From an uncultured Microbacteriaceae bacterium (GTDB taxonomy: Bacteria; Actinomycetota; Actinomycetes; Actinomycetales; Microbacteriaceae), in NCBI GenBank assembly GCA_903940225.1, contig CAJAKC010000009.1, positions 1 through 64,000 of the forward strand: a stretch of DNA of 64,000 nucleotides, in the 5' to 3' direction. Below the pieces are notes generated by a model that did not search any database, was not told the DNA's origin, and saw only the letters and a list, made by a program, of their open reading frames with translations. Shown here piece after piece: positions 1 to 10,687 of this stretch (its first letter is position 1; every line of letters starts with the position of its first letter). The translations under genes and the position numbers were made by a program.

Positions 1-115
1 GTCCGCATACCAACCAGGGGTTGTCGAATTCTCCATCGCGCGCTCACCTCAGTTTTGTCTCTCGCTATGTCATTGCGTAAACCCTAGTATTGTCCAATCA
101 CCCAAATAGAGAGAT

Positions 116-973
116 TTGGTCATGAATTCGACTCACCTGCCCGCCCCGAAAGGCCAGCCCGTTTCCCGGATGCCCGAAGGCAAGTCTTTCTGGACCACAT
201 GGGCGATGTCAGCCTTCCTCGGTTTCTTTGGTGCGGATCATTTCTACCTGGGAAAGAATAAATCTGGAATCGCGAAGCTACTCACGTTGGGCGGTTTTGG
301 AATTTGGTGGATCATTGATCTTGTTTTGGTCACTTTCAACAAAGCCAAAGACGCACAGGGCAACGGTCTCGTGGGGGCACCCGCAAATCAGAAAGTTGCG
401 TGGGCTATTTCTGGCGCCTTCCTCTTCGCCCTCCTCGCGGCCCAAGTTGCGTTGCCGATGGCCGGGAATTTTTCCTCACTCAGTGCGCCAATCGAAAGTC
501 AGCAACCTGCGGTTACGGACCAACCCACGGCGGACCCGACGATTGACGTCACCCCGACGACGGTGCCAACCCCAGCACCAACCCCAACAACCTCCAACGA
601 TTCCAGCTCAGGGGAGGAATCTTTTGACCTTGGGTATTTCGTACTCAGTGCAAATGGCAATATTGATGACGCAAAGAAGGATGTCAAAGATCTCAATAAG
701 CGTGTTAAGAATCAACAATTCATTCGATTAATGGGAAACATCTTCGAACTTTCGTTCAATCTAGGTCAGCTCGAAGCGCTCGATCCGCCGGCAAATATTG
801 GTGAAGCGTGGATTGATGGGCTTGCAACGCTCGATCAAAAGATAGCGGCAGCTTCGGACGCGGCAGCGGATTATATTGTGGGGGACATTAGCGAATCAAA
901 AATGTTGAAGAAGGTTAAAGCTGTCAACTCCCAACTGAACACTCTCAAGAAGTTGGTTGGAAAGGCCAGTTAG
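116..973 (+). CDS. TM2 domain-containing membrane protein with Pro/Thr-rich linker
   Basis: ORF 285 aa; TM2-type motif ([33 protein letters not shown]), second TM segment, PT-rich linker. Confidence 0.8.
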   Translation: MVMNSTHLPAPKGQPVSRMPEGKSFWTTWAMSAFLGFFGADHFYLGKNKSGIAKLLTLGGFGIWWIIDLVLVTFNKAKDAQGNGLVGAPANQKVAWAISGAFLFALLAAQVALPMAGNFSSLSAPIESQQPAVTDQPTADPTIDVTPTTVPTPAPTPTTSNDSSSGEESFDLGYFVLSANGNIDDAKKDVKDLNKRVKNQQFIRLMGNIFELSFNLGQLEALDPPANIGEAWIDGLATLDQKIAAASDAAADYIVGDISESKMLKKVKAVNSQLNTLKKLVGKAS

Positions 974-1038
974 GGAGGACAATCGCTCACGTTGCCCCTT
1001 GGCGACCGTGCTAATCTAGTGCGGTTGCCGTTTGGCAC

Positions 1039-1111
1039 GCCGCCTTAGCTCAGTCGGTAGAGCGTCTCACTCGTAATGAGAAGGTCGTGGGTTCGATTCC
1101 CACAGGCGGCT
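1039..1111 (+). tRNA. tRNA-Thr (anticodon CGT)
   Basis: Cloverleaf: acceptor GCCGCCT/AGGCGGC, anticodon arm TCTCA-CTCGTAA-TGAGA, T-loop GTTCGATTCC. Confidence 0.95.
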
Positions 1112-1115
1112 CTCT

Positions 1116-1520
1116 TTATGCCTCGGGCGTGAACTTCAACGACAGCGAGTTCATGCAGTACCGCAGCCCTGTCGGTGTGCCGAAACCGTCGGGGAACACG
1201 TGACCCAGGTGCCCGTCGCAGGAAGCACATCGCACCTCCGTGCGTGTCTGACCGAGCGAGTTGTCCTCGAGAAGTGTGACGGCTTCGGGGTTGATTGATT
1301 CGTAGAACGACGGCCAGCCGCAGTGGCTATCGAATTTTGTGCCGGCGGTGAAGAGCTCTGCACCACAGCCACCACAGGTGTAAAGACCGGCGCGGTCCTC
1401 CTCGAGTAGCTCGCCCGTCCACGGACGCTCGGTTCCCGCCTCACGGAGAATGTGAAATTGTTCGGGGGAGAGCGCTTCACGCCACTCCGCTTCGGTGCGC
1501 TGACCGGGTTTCTCTGTCAT
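1116..1520 (-). CDS. msrB: peptide-methionine (R)-S-oxide reductase MsrB
   Basis: CGGCGAELF, HCGWPSFY, CASCDGHLGHVF, RYCMNSLSLKF motifs; start taken at internal Met (MTEKPG). Confidence 0.93.
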   Translation of the reverse strand: MTEKPGQRTEAEWREALSPEQFHILREAGTERPWTGELLEEDRAGLYTCGGCGAELFTAGTKFDSHCGWPSFYESINPEAVTLLEDNSLGQTRTEVRCASCDGHLGHVFPDGFGTPTGLRYCMNSLSLKFTPEA

Positions 1521-2766
1521 GCACACCATTAAACTCGCAAACATGGCACTAAGCGAACGCGACCGAGCCGCCGACTGGTTCCGTCGCTTCGCGGACGCCG
1601 AAGGGCGCGAGTCGCAACGTTACCGCGAGTGGGCGCTCGCCCTTGCCGAGGATGATGAACTTCTCGCCAAAATCATTCGTTTGCCGGTCGCCAAGCGCCA
1701 ACCGGTTTTGTTGCTGACGTGCGCGCGCGTAGCCGGCGTGCCGCTGCGACCGTTTGCCACCGTGCGACCCGATTTCGTGAAGTTGTGGCCGCGCATCGCC
1801 GTGCTGGCTAAAGAGCGCGCAACGCAAACCAACGATCCGCGGCGTTGTTCACCGCTGCTGATCGCGCTCAACAGAATTCAGGGACCAATCGCCCTGATCG
1901 AAGTGGGGGCTTCCGCTGGTCTGACGCTCATCCCCGATCGATATTCGTATGCGTGGACGGCACGCGGTCGCCGAATAGTCGCCGATCCGCCATCGGGACC
2001 ATCGACGGTGACACTGGCAGCCAAGGTTGCGGGGTGGGGCGCGAACCCCCCAACCATTCCGCTAATTGTCTACCGCGAGGGGATTGATCTATCCCCGCTT
2101 CGAGTGGCGAGCTCGGCTGACCGGGAATGGCTCGAGGCGCTGGTGTGGCCGGAGCAAACCGACCGACTCGACACAGTGCGCAATGCGGCCGACATCGTTG
2201 CTGATGTTGACCTGCTCTTGACGGTGGGCGACGCGCTGGATCAGCTTCGCGCCGCGGTGGCGCGCGCGCGAAAGGCGGCGCCGAAAGCGACCGTCGTTGT
2301 GTGGTCGCCGGCTGTGCTCGTTTACCTTGATCCTGCGCGACGCGCAGAATTTCAGAAATACTGCCGTCGTGCGACGGTTCGGTGGATTTCGCTCGATGGT
2401 CGAAACGTCCTGGCGGGACTGGCCGCGGCAGCTAACAAACGAGGCCTAGAGGGTGATTACCTTTTGACGCTCGACGGTGAGCCGATCGCCGAAGTCGACC
2501 CGCTGGGACGCTCGGCGATAGTTCTCAACACAGCAGGGCTTAGTCCGGATGACATGGACTTGATCGAGTTCGAACGGGTGCATTGGGGCGCCCTGCGCTC
2601 AAAGGAGTCGCTCGTACGCACACACTGGGGGTTGCCACTGGTTCGCTACTACCAGCGCCTGTACGCGATAATGGAGAGTGCCGCCGCGAGGCGGTATGAC
2701 CCGGTCCTCGTCCGTACATTTGATGAGTCTCGGGATTCCGCAAACCAGCGCAGTCGGCGAGAGTGA
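1519..2766 (+). CDS. DUF2332 family protein
   Basis: ORF 415 aa; family-like motifs (WFRRFADAEGRESQRYREWALALAED, LIEVGASAGLTL); true start may be the internal ATG at about 1543. Confidence 0.75.
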   Translation: MHTIKLANMALSERDRAADWFRRFADAEGRESQRYREWALALAEDDELLAKIIRLPVAKRQPVLLLTCARVAGVPLRPFATVRPDFVKLWPRIAVLAKERATQTNDPRRCSPLLIALNRIQGPIALIEVGASAGLTLIPDRYSYAWTARGRRIVADPPSGPSTVTLAAKVAGWGANPPTIPLIVYREGIDLSPLRVASSADREWLEALVWPEQTDRLDTVRNAADIVADVDLLLTVGDALDQLRAAVARARKAAPKATVVVWSPAVLVYLDPARRAEFQKYCRRATVRWISLDGRNVLAGLAAAANKRGLEGDYLLTLDGEPIAEVDPLGRSAIVLNTAGLSPDDMDLIEFERVHWGALRSKESLVRTHWGLPLVRYYQRLYAIMESAAARRYDPVLVRTFDESRDSANQRSRRE

Positions 2767-2776
2767 GAACTACCAC

Positions 2777-3337
2777 GTGAGAAAGTACCCCCAAGACCGA
2801 TTCGATGACCGAGATTCGAGTTCGGTTCCCCGTGGCGCTCACCGCACAACGGTTCGTCGCAAGCCCTGGTGGGTCAAAGTCGTTACTGTTGTCGCGGCGA
2901 CGAGCGCGGTGATCGTTGTGGCGCTTGCCGGAATCACGGTCATCGACGCCCGCCTTAACTTTGAAATCCCCGACTTCACTGCTATCGGACAAACTCCGAC
3001 ACCCACACCCACCCCGACAATCGCGTTGCTCGATCCGACGAAATTGACGGAGCAACAGTTCAAGGCGACCACCATCACCATTCTCAACGGCACAACCTCC
3101 CCGACCCTGGCGGCGGATGTCGCAGCAATGCTGACGACACAGAACTGGCCACAAGCAACCATTGCCGACGCTGCCGATGACACTGTCGCCAAGAGTGTGA
3201 TTGCCTATCGGTATTCGCTGGATGAGCAACTGGCTCGGTCTATTGGAAGTTCTTTGGGTATCGACGTACTTCAACAGAGCGACGATTACTTCGGTGCACG
3301 TGTCTATGTGGTTCTCGGCGCAGACTTCCTCAAGTAG
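2777..3337 (+). CDS. LytR C-terminal domain-containing membrane protein
   Basis: N-terminal TM, TPTPTPTP linker, LytR_C-like domain (TITILNGTTSPTLAADVAAML); GTG start chosen inside ORF 2678..3337. Confidence 0.7.
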   Translation: MRKYPQDRFDDRDSSSVPRGAHRTTVRRKPWWVKVVTVVAATSAVIVVALAGITVIDARLNFEIPDFTAIGQTPTPTPTPTIALLDPTKLTEQQFKATTITILNGTTSPTLAADVAAMLTTQNWPQATIADAADDTVAKSVIAYRYSLDEQLARSIGSSLGIDVLQQSDDYFGARVYVVLGADFLK

Positions 3338-3342
3338 CCAAC

Positions 3343-4374
3343 ATGACATTCACCGTGCGAATCACCTGGGCCCTCGTTGCGCTTACTGCGCTGGCGGGTT
3401 GCGCCGCAGTCCCGGTCGAACCCACTCCGACCGCAACCGTGAGTGTTACACCGACTCCAACTCCGACGCCGGTCGAGGCAGCGCCCCTGACCGGTGAAGA
3501 GTTCGTGGCCGGCACGCTGTCGAACGGAACGTTCATGGCCAAGATCGATAACCACCCGGACGCGAGACCGCAGTTCGGGCTCAATCACACCGACATCGTG
3601 TTTGAGGAACTCGTTGAGGGCGGATTGAGTCGGTACGTGGCAGTTTGGCATTCTGACATACCCAAAGAAATCGGTCCGGTCCGGTCCATCCGCCCTATGG
3701 ACCCGGACATTGCAAGTCCCTTCAAGGGGATCATCACCTATTCGGGCGGAAAGCGGAAGTTCATCTTTATGATGCGCGATACCCAGGTTGAGAATTTCAT
3801 GCACGGACTTGCCACGACAAAGAAGTACATGTTTCGCACGGATAAGCGTGAAGCGCCACACAACGTCATCGTGCGTGCCGCGAAGGTCATCAAGGCCAAA
3901 TCGAAGCTCGTCGCACCGGACCAGGCGTTCACCTTTGCGGCGGCGGGTGAGATGCCCACCGCCGTCCAGTTTGGCGCGATGCGTGAAGTTCTCCACGCAC
4001 GATTCTCTTACTACAACGAACCGTCGTGGGTCTGGGATTCCGAACTCGGTTTGTACAAGAGGCGTCAGGCGGGTGGTGAGTGGGACACCGACGAAAACGG
4101 TGACGTCTTGACGGCTACCAATGTGATTGCACAGGTGGTCAAAACGTCCCGCGAGTACGGTTACGTCCCGAAGGCGGTAGTTGTCGGCAAAGGTACAGCG
4201 CACATCTCTACCGGCGGGAAAACGTTCAAGGTGAAGTGGACTAAGAAGGATAGGAACTCGTTCACCGTGTTCACGTTCCAAGACGGAAATATCGTGAAAC
4301 TTGCACCGGGAAACACGTGGATCGAGCTCGTCCCGACCTCCGGAAAGTTCTGGACTGACGCGAAAGCGAAGTAA
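3343..4374 (+). CDS. DUF3048 (YerB-like) domain lipoprotein
   Basis: Lipobox LTALAGC; FMAKIDNHPDARPQFGLNHTDIVFEELVEGGLSRYVAVWHSDIPKEIGPVRSIRPMD typical of DUF3048. Confidence 0.85.
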   Translation: MTFTVRITWALVALTALAGCAAVPVEPTPTATVSVTPTPTPTPVEAAPLTGEEFVAGTLSNGTFMAKIDNHPDARPQFGLNHTDIVFEELVEGGLSRYVAVWHSDIPKEIGPVRSIRPMDPDIASPFKGIITYSGGKRKFIFMMRDTQVENFMHGLATTKKYMFRTDKREAPHNVIVRAAKVIKAKSKLVAPDQAFTFAAAGEMPTAVQFGAMREVLHARFSYYNEPSWVWDSELGLYKRRQAGGEWDTDENGDVLTATNVIAQVVKTSREYGYVPKAVVVGKGTAHISTGGKTFKVKWTKKDRNSFTVFTFQDGNIVKLAPGNTWIELVPTSGKFWTDAKAK

Positions 4375-4389
4375 TTCCTGTCGATGGAA

Positions 4390-4416
4390 TTTGCACTCTC
4401 CGTGGGGGAGTGCCAG
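4390..4416. promoter_or_regulatory. CIRCE element (HrcA operator), copy 1
   Basis: TTTGCACTC-N9-GAGTGCCAG against consensus TTAGCACTC-N9-GAGTGCTAA, upstream of groL. Confidence 0.88.
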
Positions 4417-4424
4417 AATTAGCA

Positions 4425-4451
4425 TTAGCACTCTCGACAGTGGAGTGCCAG
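4425..4451. promoter_or_regulatory. CIRCE element (HrcA operator), copy 2
   Basis: TTAGCACTC-N9-GAGTGCCAG; left arm matches the consensus perfectly. Confidence 0.9.
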
Positions 4452-4462
4452 AACCTTAGTGA

Positions 4463-6103
<1,641 letters not shown>

Positions 6104-6117
6104 TCCATCGATTCAGT

Positions 6118-6149
6118 CAGTCGGGGTGGCCTTCGGGTCACCCCGACTG
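6118..6149. terminator. Stem-loop terminator between convergent groL and WXG100 gene
   Basis: CAGTCGGGGTG-N10-CACCCCGACTG perfect 11-bp stem. Confidence 0.8.
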
Positions 6150-6153
6150 TCGT

Positions 6154-6444
6154 TTAACCGCTGAGCAACCTAACGTTGGTCGCTTCCGTCTCGAGATAGT
6201 GGGAGTGGATCTGACGCAGCGCCGTCCCGATCGCACCGAGCGATTCGGTGAGACGCAGGCTCGCGCCGGTCCAGTCGTTCATGAGGTGGGCGAAGGCCAG
6301 CGCAGCTGGTCCACTCCACGATCCCTCGAGCGCCCGCAATTGAGCCCCCATCGTGGCGATGTCGGCTGTCAGACGGTCAATCGTTGAACCGATCTGAACG
6401 GTTGCGCTGTCGAGTGCGCTGGAGTCGACGTGGAAGTTGGTCAT
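6154..6444 (-). CDS. WXG100 family (ESAT-6-like) protein
   Basis: 96 aa, helical, central WSG motif (LEGSWSGPAALAFAHLMNDW). Confidence 0.8.
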   Translation of the reverse strand: MTNFHVDSSALDSATVQIGSTIDRLTADIATMGAQLRALEGSWSGPAALAFAHLMNDWTGASLRLTESLGAIGTALRQIHSHYLETEATNVRLLSG

Positions 6445-6531
6445 GACGGTAGTGTGCCGTCCTTAGCGTCGGCCACGTGCTAATGCGTCGAATGGTGTTC
6501 ACAACTCACCGCGGCGCGGTGCTGTGGGGGC

Positions 6532-8160
6532 CTAAACGACCGACTCGTCCACGATTTCATAGGCGTAACCCTGTTCTGTCAAAAACCGTTGCCGGTTCTG
6601 GGCGAAATCCTGTTCGACGGTGTCGCGCGCGACCACCGTGTAAAAAACAGCAGTACGACCGTCCGACTTCGGCCGCAGAATTCGTCCCAGTCGTTGTGCT
6701 TCCTCTTGGCGCGACCCGAACGAACCCGAAATCTGGATGGCGACCGATGCGTCGGGCAGGTCGACCGAGAAATTGGCAACCTTCGAAACCACGAGTACTT
6801 TGATGATGCCCTTGCGAAATTTGTCGTAGAGCACTTCGCGCTCGTCAACCGGGGTCGCGCCCGTGATTGTCGGCAGCCCAAACTGTTCCCTGACCTCGTC
6901 AATCTGGTCAAGGTACTGGGCGATGACCAGAATCTGGTCGTCGGGGTGCTGCTCAATCAAGCGACGAACAACCCGCTGTTTCGTCGGGCTCGTCGCCGCG
7001 ATGCGATAGCGCTGACGATCGCCCGCAACGGCGTACTCCATGCGTTCATCCGATTCGAGCAACACGCGAACCTCGACGCAGCGGGCCGGCGCAATGAACC
7101 CCTGTGCCTCGATGTCTTTCCAGGGTGCATCGAAACGTTTCGGCCCGATCAGCGAGAAAACGTCTCCCTCTTTGCCGTCCTCGCGAACGAGAGTGGCGGT
7201 GAGCCCCAAGCGACGACGCGCCTGCAGGTCGGCGGTGAGCTTGAAGACGGGAGCGGGCAACAGGTGGACCTCGTCGTAGATGATGAGCCCCCAGTCGTTC
7301 GCGTTGAGCAACGGCAGGTGCGCGAACTCGCCCCCGCGCTTGGCGGTGAGGATGTGATACGTCGCGATGGTGACGGGACGAATTTCTTTACGCTCGCCCG
7401 AATACTCACCGATCTGGTCTTCGGTCAGCGTGGTGCGCGCGAGAATTTCGTCACGCCACTGGCGCGCGGAAACCGAGTTGGTCACGAGGATAAGCGTCGA
7501 CGCCTGGGACGCGACCATTGCGCCGATTCCGACGACGGTCTTGCCTGCTCCACAGGGCAGCACAACAACCCCGGCGCCCGCATCAATAAACAGGTCAATC
7601 GCTTTGCGCTGGTATCCGCGCATTTCCCAATCGGTGCCGGCAAAATCGACCGCGAGTGGCTGGCCCTCGGTGAATCCGGCGCGGTCTTCGGCCGGCCACC
7701 CGATCGAGAGCAACTCTTGTTTGACGATTCCACGAGCCCAGTCGTGAAGGCGCACAATAGTTTCGCCCGACTGTGCGCCGAGCAGAGGCTCGAGCTTTGA
7801 GGATCGGGTTACTTCGGTGAGAATCGCGGGCGTCTCTGCCTCGAGGTAAAGCCCCTCGTCGTCCCGTTCAATGATGACGCGACCGTATCGGGCGACGGTG
7901 TCGGCGATGTCGGTGGCGACAACCGCGGGCACGGGGAACTTCGAGTACGTTTCAAGAGTTCCGAGCATCTCGTCGGCCGTGTGTCCTGCCGCACGCGCGT
8001 TCCAGAGTCCCAGGCGCGTGATTCGGTAGGTGTGAATGTGTTCGGGGGCACGTTCCAGTTCGGCAAACACCGCCAGAGCGTGACGTGCCTCGGTGGCGTC
8101 GGGGTGACCGACTTCGAGCAGAACTGTTCGGTCGCTCTGGACAATGAGGGGTCCGTTCAT
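6532..8160 (-). CDS. XPB-type DNA repair helicase (SF2)
   Basis: 542 aa; VVLPCGAGKTVVGIGAM, IIYDEVHLLPAPVFKLTADLQARRRLGLTATLVREDG, QRLGRILRPKSDG. Confidence 0.93.
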   Translation of the reverse strand: MNGPLIVQSDRTVLLEVGHPDATEARHALAVFAELERAPEHIHTYRITRLGLWNARAAGHTADEMLGTLETYSKFPVPAVVATDIADTVARYGRVIIERDDEGLYLEAETPAILTEVTRSSKLEPLLGAQSGETIVRLHDWARGIVKQELLSIGWPAEDRAGFTEGQPLAVDFAGTDWEMRGYQRKAIDLFIDAGAGVVVLPCGAGKTVVGIGAMVASQASTLILVTNSVSARQWRDEILARTTLTEDQIGEYSGERKEIRPVTIATYHILTAKRGGEFAHLPLLNANDWGLIIYDEVHLLPAPVFKLTADLQARRRLGLTATLVREDGKEGDVFSLIGPKRFDAPWKDIEAQGFIAPARCVEVRVLLESDERMEYAVAGDRQRYRIAATSPTKQRVVRRLIEQHPDDQILVIAQYLDQIDEVREQFGLPTITGATPVDEREVLYDKFRKGIIKVLVVSKVANFSVDLPDASVAIQISGSFGSRQEEAQRLGRILRPKSDGRTAVFYTVVARDTVEQDFAQNRQRFLTEQGYAYEIVDESVV

Positions 8161-8162
8161 GG

Positions 8163-9779
8163 CTACTCTCCTGCTGGCTTGAGGTCGAGAATCGCCGAGA
8201 TGGGCAGCGTTCGTTCGACGTCCGAGCTGGTGTCGAGTCCGCGCACGCGGCCGTTCGCGACTTGCCGCGGTTCGAGGGTGATGGTGCGCGGACCGGTTCC
8301 TGTTTCGATCACGAGGGTCACTTTCGTTTTTGTCTTGCCGGCAACCATGAGAGCGCGCTCGAGGTGGGAAGAGCCGAGCCCGATCTCGAACAAGGTCTCG
8401 GCCAGGTCGATGACGGGCGAGCGGGGCACCGCGTCAGCGAGGGAGGAATCCCGCTCGGAAGCGACGACGGTGTAGCGCGCTTCGATCAGGGTTGCTTCCA
8501 CTCGATCGCGGGAAGCCCCATAGAGAATGCTGACCGAGTCCACCGCGACGGGCGCGAGGCGCTGCAGTCGCGGATCCGTGAGGAGCATTTCGCCGAGTTC
8601 CGGGTGCGACGCTTTCGCCGCGGTGTCCGTGCCCGTGCCGTTGAGCAGGACGTACCGAGTGTTCGTGGCGATGTCGTTGACGGTGGAGGTGATCGCCGAC
8701 GTGAGAGGAGTGAGCGAATGTTCTGCGAGAACCTCCAGCAGCGACTCGACGGTCGACCCGTTGGCAATCGATCGGAGGATTCGAGCGGGGTCGAGGCGCC
8801 GCTTGGCGGCAAGCCCGCGCGTTTCGACTGTCGAGACGGAATCGAGTGCCTCGGCTGCCGTAGTCGAGATCGGCCCCGGCGCAATGATGCTGAGATCGTC
8901 AAGGACGTACACGGTATCCAAGAGCGCGGGGAACGATTCGCCACGAATTGCATCGAGCGCTGACGTGTCGCGCGCGAGCACCGCGCGCCCGCAATCGGTG
9001 GTGGAACCGGCGACGAGCCCGAGCATTTCGGCAGCGTGATGAATGTCCTCGAGTTTTAACGTGTCTGTTGCGTCACGCAGCGGCCACACCCACTCGCAGA
9101 ACTCGCGGTCTAAACGGCCCGCGCTGCGAAGTTCGCCGAGTATCGATGCGGGGAACATACCCAACACCGCGTTGACAGCGGCATCCCAAAGACCGACGAG
9201 GTCGTCGAGAGCCGTGGCACCGCTGACCGTAATCCGCAAACGGCGATCGATGTTGCGCGCAAAACCTGCGCGCTCGACCATCCACACGACGGTGTGAGCT
9301 TCGCTCGGGGGGATAACGAGGCTTTGGGAAACCGTCTTTTCCTCCGCCCGAAGGATGCCGCCGGTTGCCGACATCGGTAACGGTTCGTCGACAATCCACG
9401 CGAGCAGATCACGCATGGCGGCGACTGTGTGCAACATCGTGCTCGAGTCGGTGACCGCGATGGCGGGTTCGGCGGGTGCGGGATGCGCGGTGACCGTTGG
9501 CAACAGCGCGACTACCTCGGAGTAGATGTCACCGGAAGCCTTGGTCAGCAGCAGTTCGCGACACGTCACATCCGCCGAGCTGGCGTGCAGGCTCGTTAGT
9601 GATGGGCGCGAGAGGCCGCGCAGTGTCGGCGCGATTGACTCCGCCGAAAGGAGAGTGTCGGCGAGGTCGTGCAAGTCGTGTTGGCGTCCCAACTGGAACG
9701 GACGAGCGAGCAGAAGTTCCGTCAGCTTCGCCAGTGTTAGCTCGCTGAGCTGGTTGGCGACATGGACGGCAGAGGGCAT
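8163..9779 (-). CDS. Helicase-associated domain-containing protein (XPB/Ssl2-like partner)
   Basis: 538 aa immediately upstream of the XPB gene on the same strand; actinobacterial pair architecture. Confidence 0.7.
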   Translation of the reverse strand: MPSAVHVANQLSELTLAKLTELLLARPFQLGRQHDLHDLADTLLSAESIAPTLRGLSRPSLTSLHASSADVTCRELLLTKASGDIYSEVVALLPTVTAHPAPAEPAIAVTDSSTMLHTVAAMRDLLAWIVDEPLPMSATGGILRAEEKTVSQSLVIPPSEAHTVVWMVERAGFARNIDRRLRITVSGATALDDLVGLWDAAVNAVLGMFPASILGELRSAGRLDREFCEWVWPLRDATDTLKLEDIHHAAEMLGLVAGSTTDCGRAVLARDTSALDAIRGESFPALLDTVYVLDDLSIIAPGPISTTAAEALDSVSTVETRGLAAKRRLDPARILRSIANGSTVESLLEVLAEHSLTPLTSAITSTVNDIATNTRYVLLNGTGTDTAAKASHPELGEMLLTDPRLQRLAPVAVDSVSILYGASRDRVEATLIEARYTVVASERDSSLADAVPRSPVIDLAETLFEIGLGSSHLERALMVAGKTKTKVTLVIETGTGPRTITLEPRQVANGRVRGLDTSSDVERTLPISAILDLKPAGE

Positions 9780-9840
9780 CCGACAATTCTATCGCGCCAC
9801 GGGTATCCTCATGGAGAGTCATCAATTTGAGGAGATGGGC

Positions 9841-10221
9841 ATGCCCACCGGAAAAGTGAAATTTTTCGACGACGACAAGGGCTTCGGGTTCATCCAGGGT
9901 GATGACGACATCGAAGTGTTCTTGCACGCGTCGGCGTTGCCCGCTGGTGAAACCGTTCAACCGGGTTCCCGCGTCGAGTACGGAACTGTAGAGGGAAAGC
10001 GCGGATTGCAGGCTCACGGCGTCAGCGTTCTCGACGCACCGCAATCCATTGCGAAAAACCGTCGGCGCAATCCAGACGACATGGCCGTCATTGTCGAGGA
10101 CTTGGTGACCCTGCTCGACTCGGCGAACAACGACCTGCGCCGCGGCCACTACCCGGCAAGTTCACACGCTCGAAAGATCGCAGCGGTGTTGCGGAAGGTG
10201 GCGGATGACTTTGACGCTTAA
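9841..10221 (+). CDS. Cold-shock domain protein (CspA family) with C-terminal extension
   Basis: MPTGKVKFFDDDKGFGFIQGDDDIEVFLHASALPAG; start chosen at 9841, not the longer ORF. Confidence 0.92.
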   Translation: MPTGKVKFFDDDKGFGFIQGDDDIEVFLHASALPAGETVQPGSRVEYGTVEGKRGLQAHGVSVLDAPQSIAKNRRRNPDDMAVIVEDLVTLLDSANNDLRRGHYPASSHARKIAAVLRKVADDFDA

Positions 10222-10687
10222 CACGAGAGAAGCTGCCGGGCGTGACGCGCTCGCGCAAATGACGCCGGTCTCCACAATCGGTGACCTACTGTCGAGCGAG
10301 CAGACCGACAACATTGCGACGCTCCGCTTTTCCGCACGGATGACGGGCTACGTTGGCTGGGTGTGGGTTGTCTCGCTCGCCGTCGATGGTGACAACACAA
10401 CAATCCTCGAAACCGAGCTTGTCGCCGGCGAGGAAGCGGTGATCGCCCCTGACTGGGTGCCGTGGGCTGATCGACTTCGCGAATACGAAGAGTCGATTGC
10501 CGCGGGCATCGAGGCCGAAGAGGTGATCATCGTCGCCGAGGACGAACTCGATGACGATGACGATGACGATGATTTCGACGACGACCTGTTGGACGGCGTC
10601 GATGAGGCCGACAGCATCGACGAGGACGAGGACGAGGACGACGACGATGATGATGACGCGTTCGTCGTCATCGACGACAAAGACTAA
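10205..10687 (+). CDS. DUF3027 domain-containing protein with acidic C-terminal tail
   Basis: MTGYVGWVWVVSLAV...APDWVPWADRL; Asp/Glu-rich tail; follows csp gene with 17-nt overlap. Confidence 0.75.
   Translation: MTLTLNTREAAGRDALAQMTPVSTIGDLLSSEQTDNIATLRFSARMTGYVGWVWVVSLAVDGDNTTILETELVAGEEAVIAPDWVPWADRLREYEESIAAGIEAEEVIIVAEDELDDDDDDDDFDDDLLDGVDEADSIDEDEDEDDDDDDDAFVVIDDKD

Noticed and set aside
3304-4431. 375-aa minus-strand ORF opposite the DUF3048 gene
   Set aside because: Shadow ORF; it also overlaps the CIRCE element.
7589-7800. Long plus-strand ORF region opposite the XPB helicase (6589..7800)
   Set aside because: Antisense shadow; helicase motifs are on the minus strand.
9526-9840. 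N-terminal extension of the cold-shock ORF
   Set aside because: Overlaps the divergent helicase-associated gene; the CSD homology begins at ATG 9841.
10539-10675. GAC/GAT-rich short repeats considered as CRISPR-like or satellite array
   Set aside because: In-frame codons for an acidic protein tail; no fixed repeat/spacer structure. No CRISPR array found in the window.
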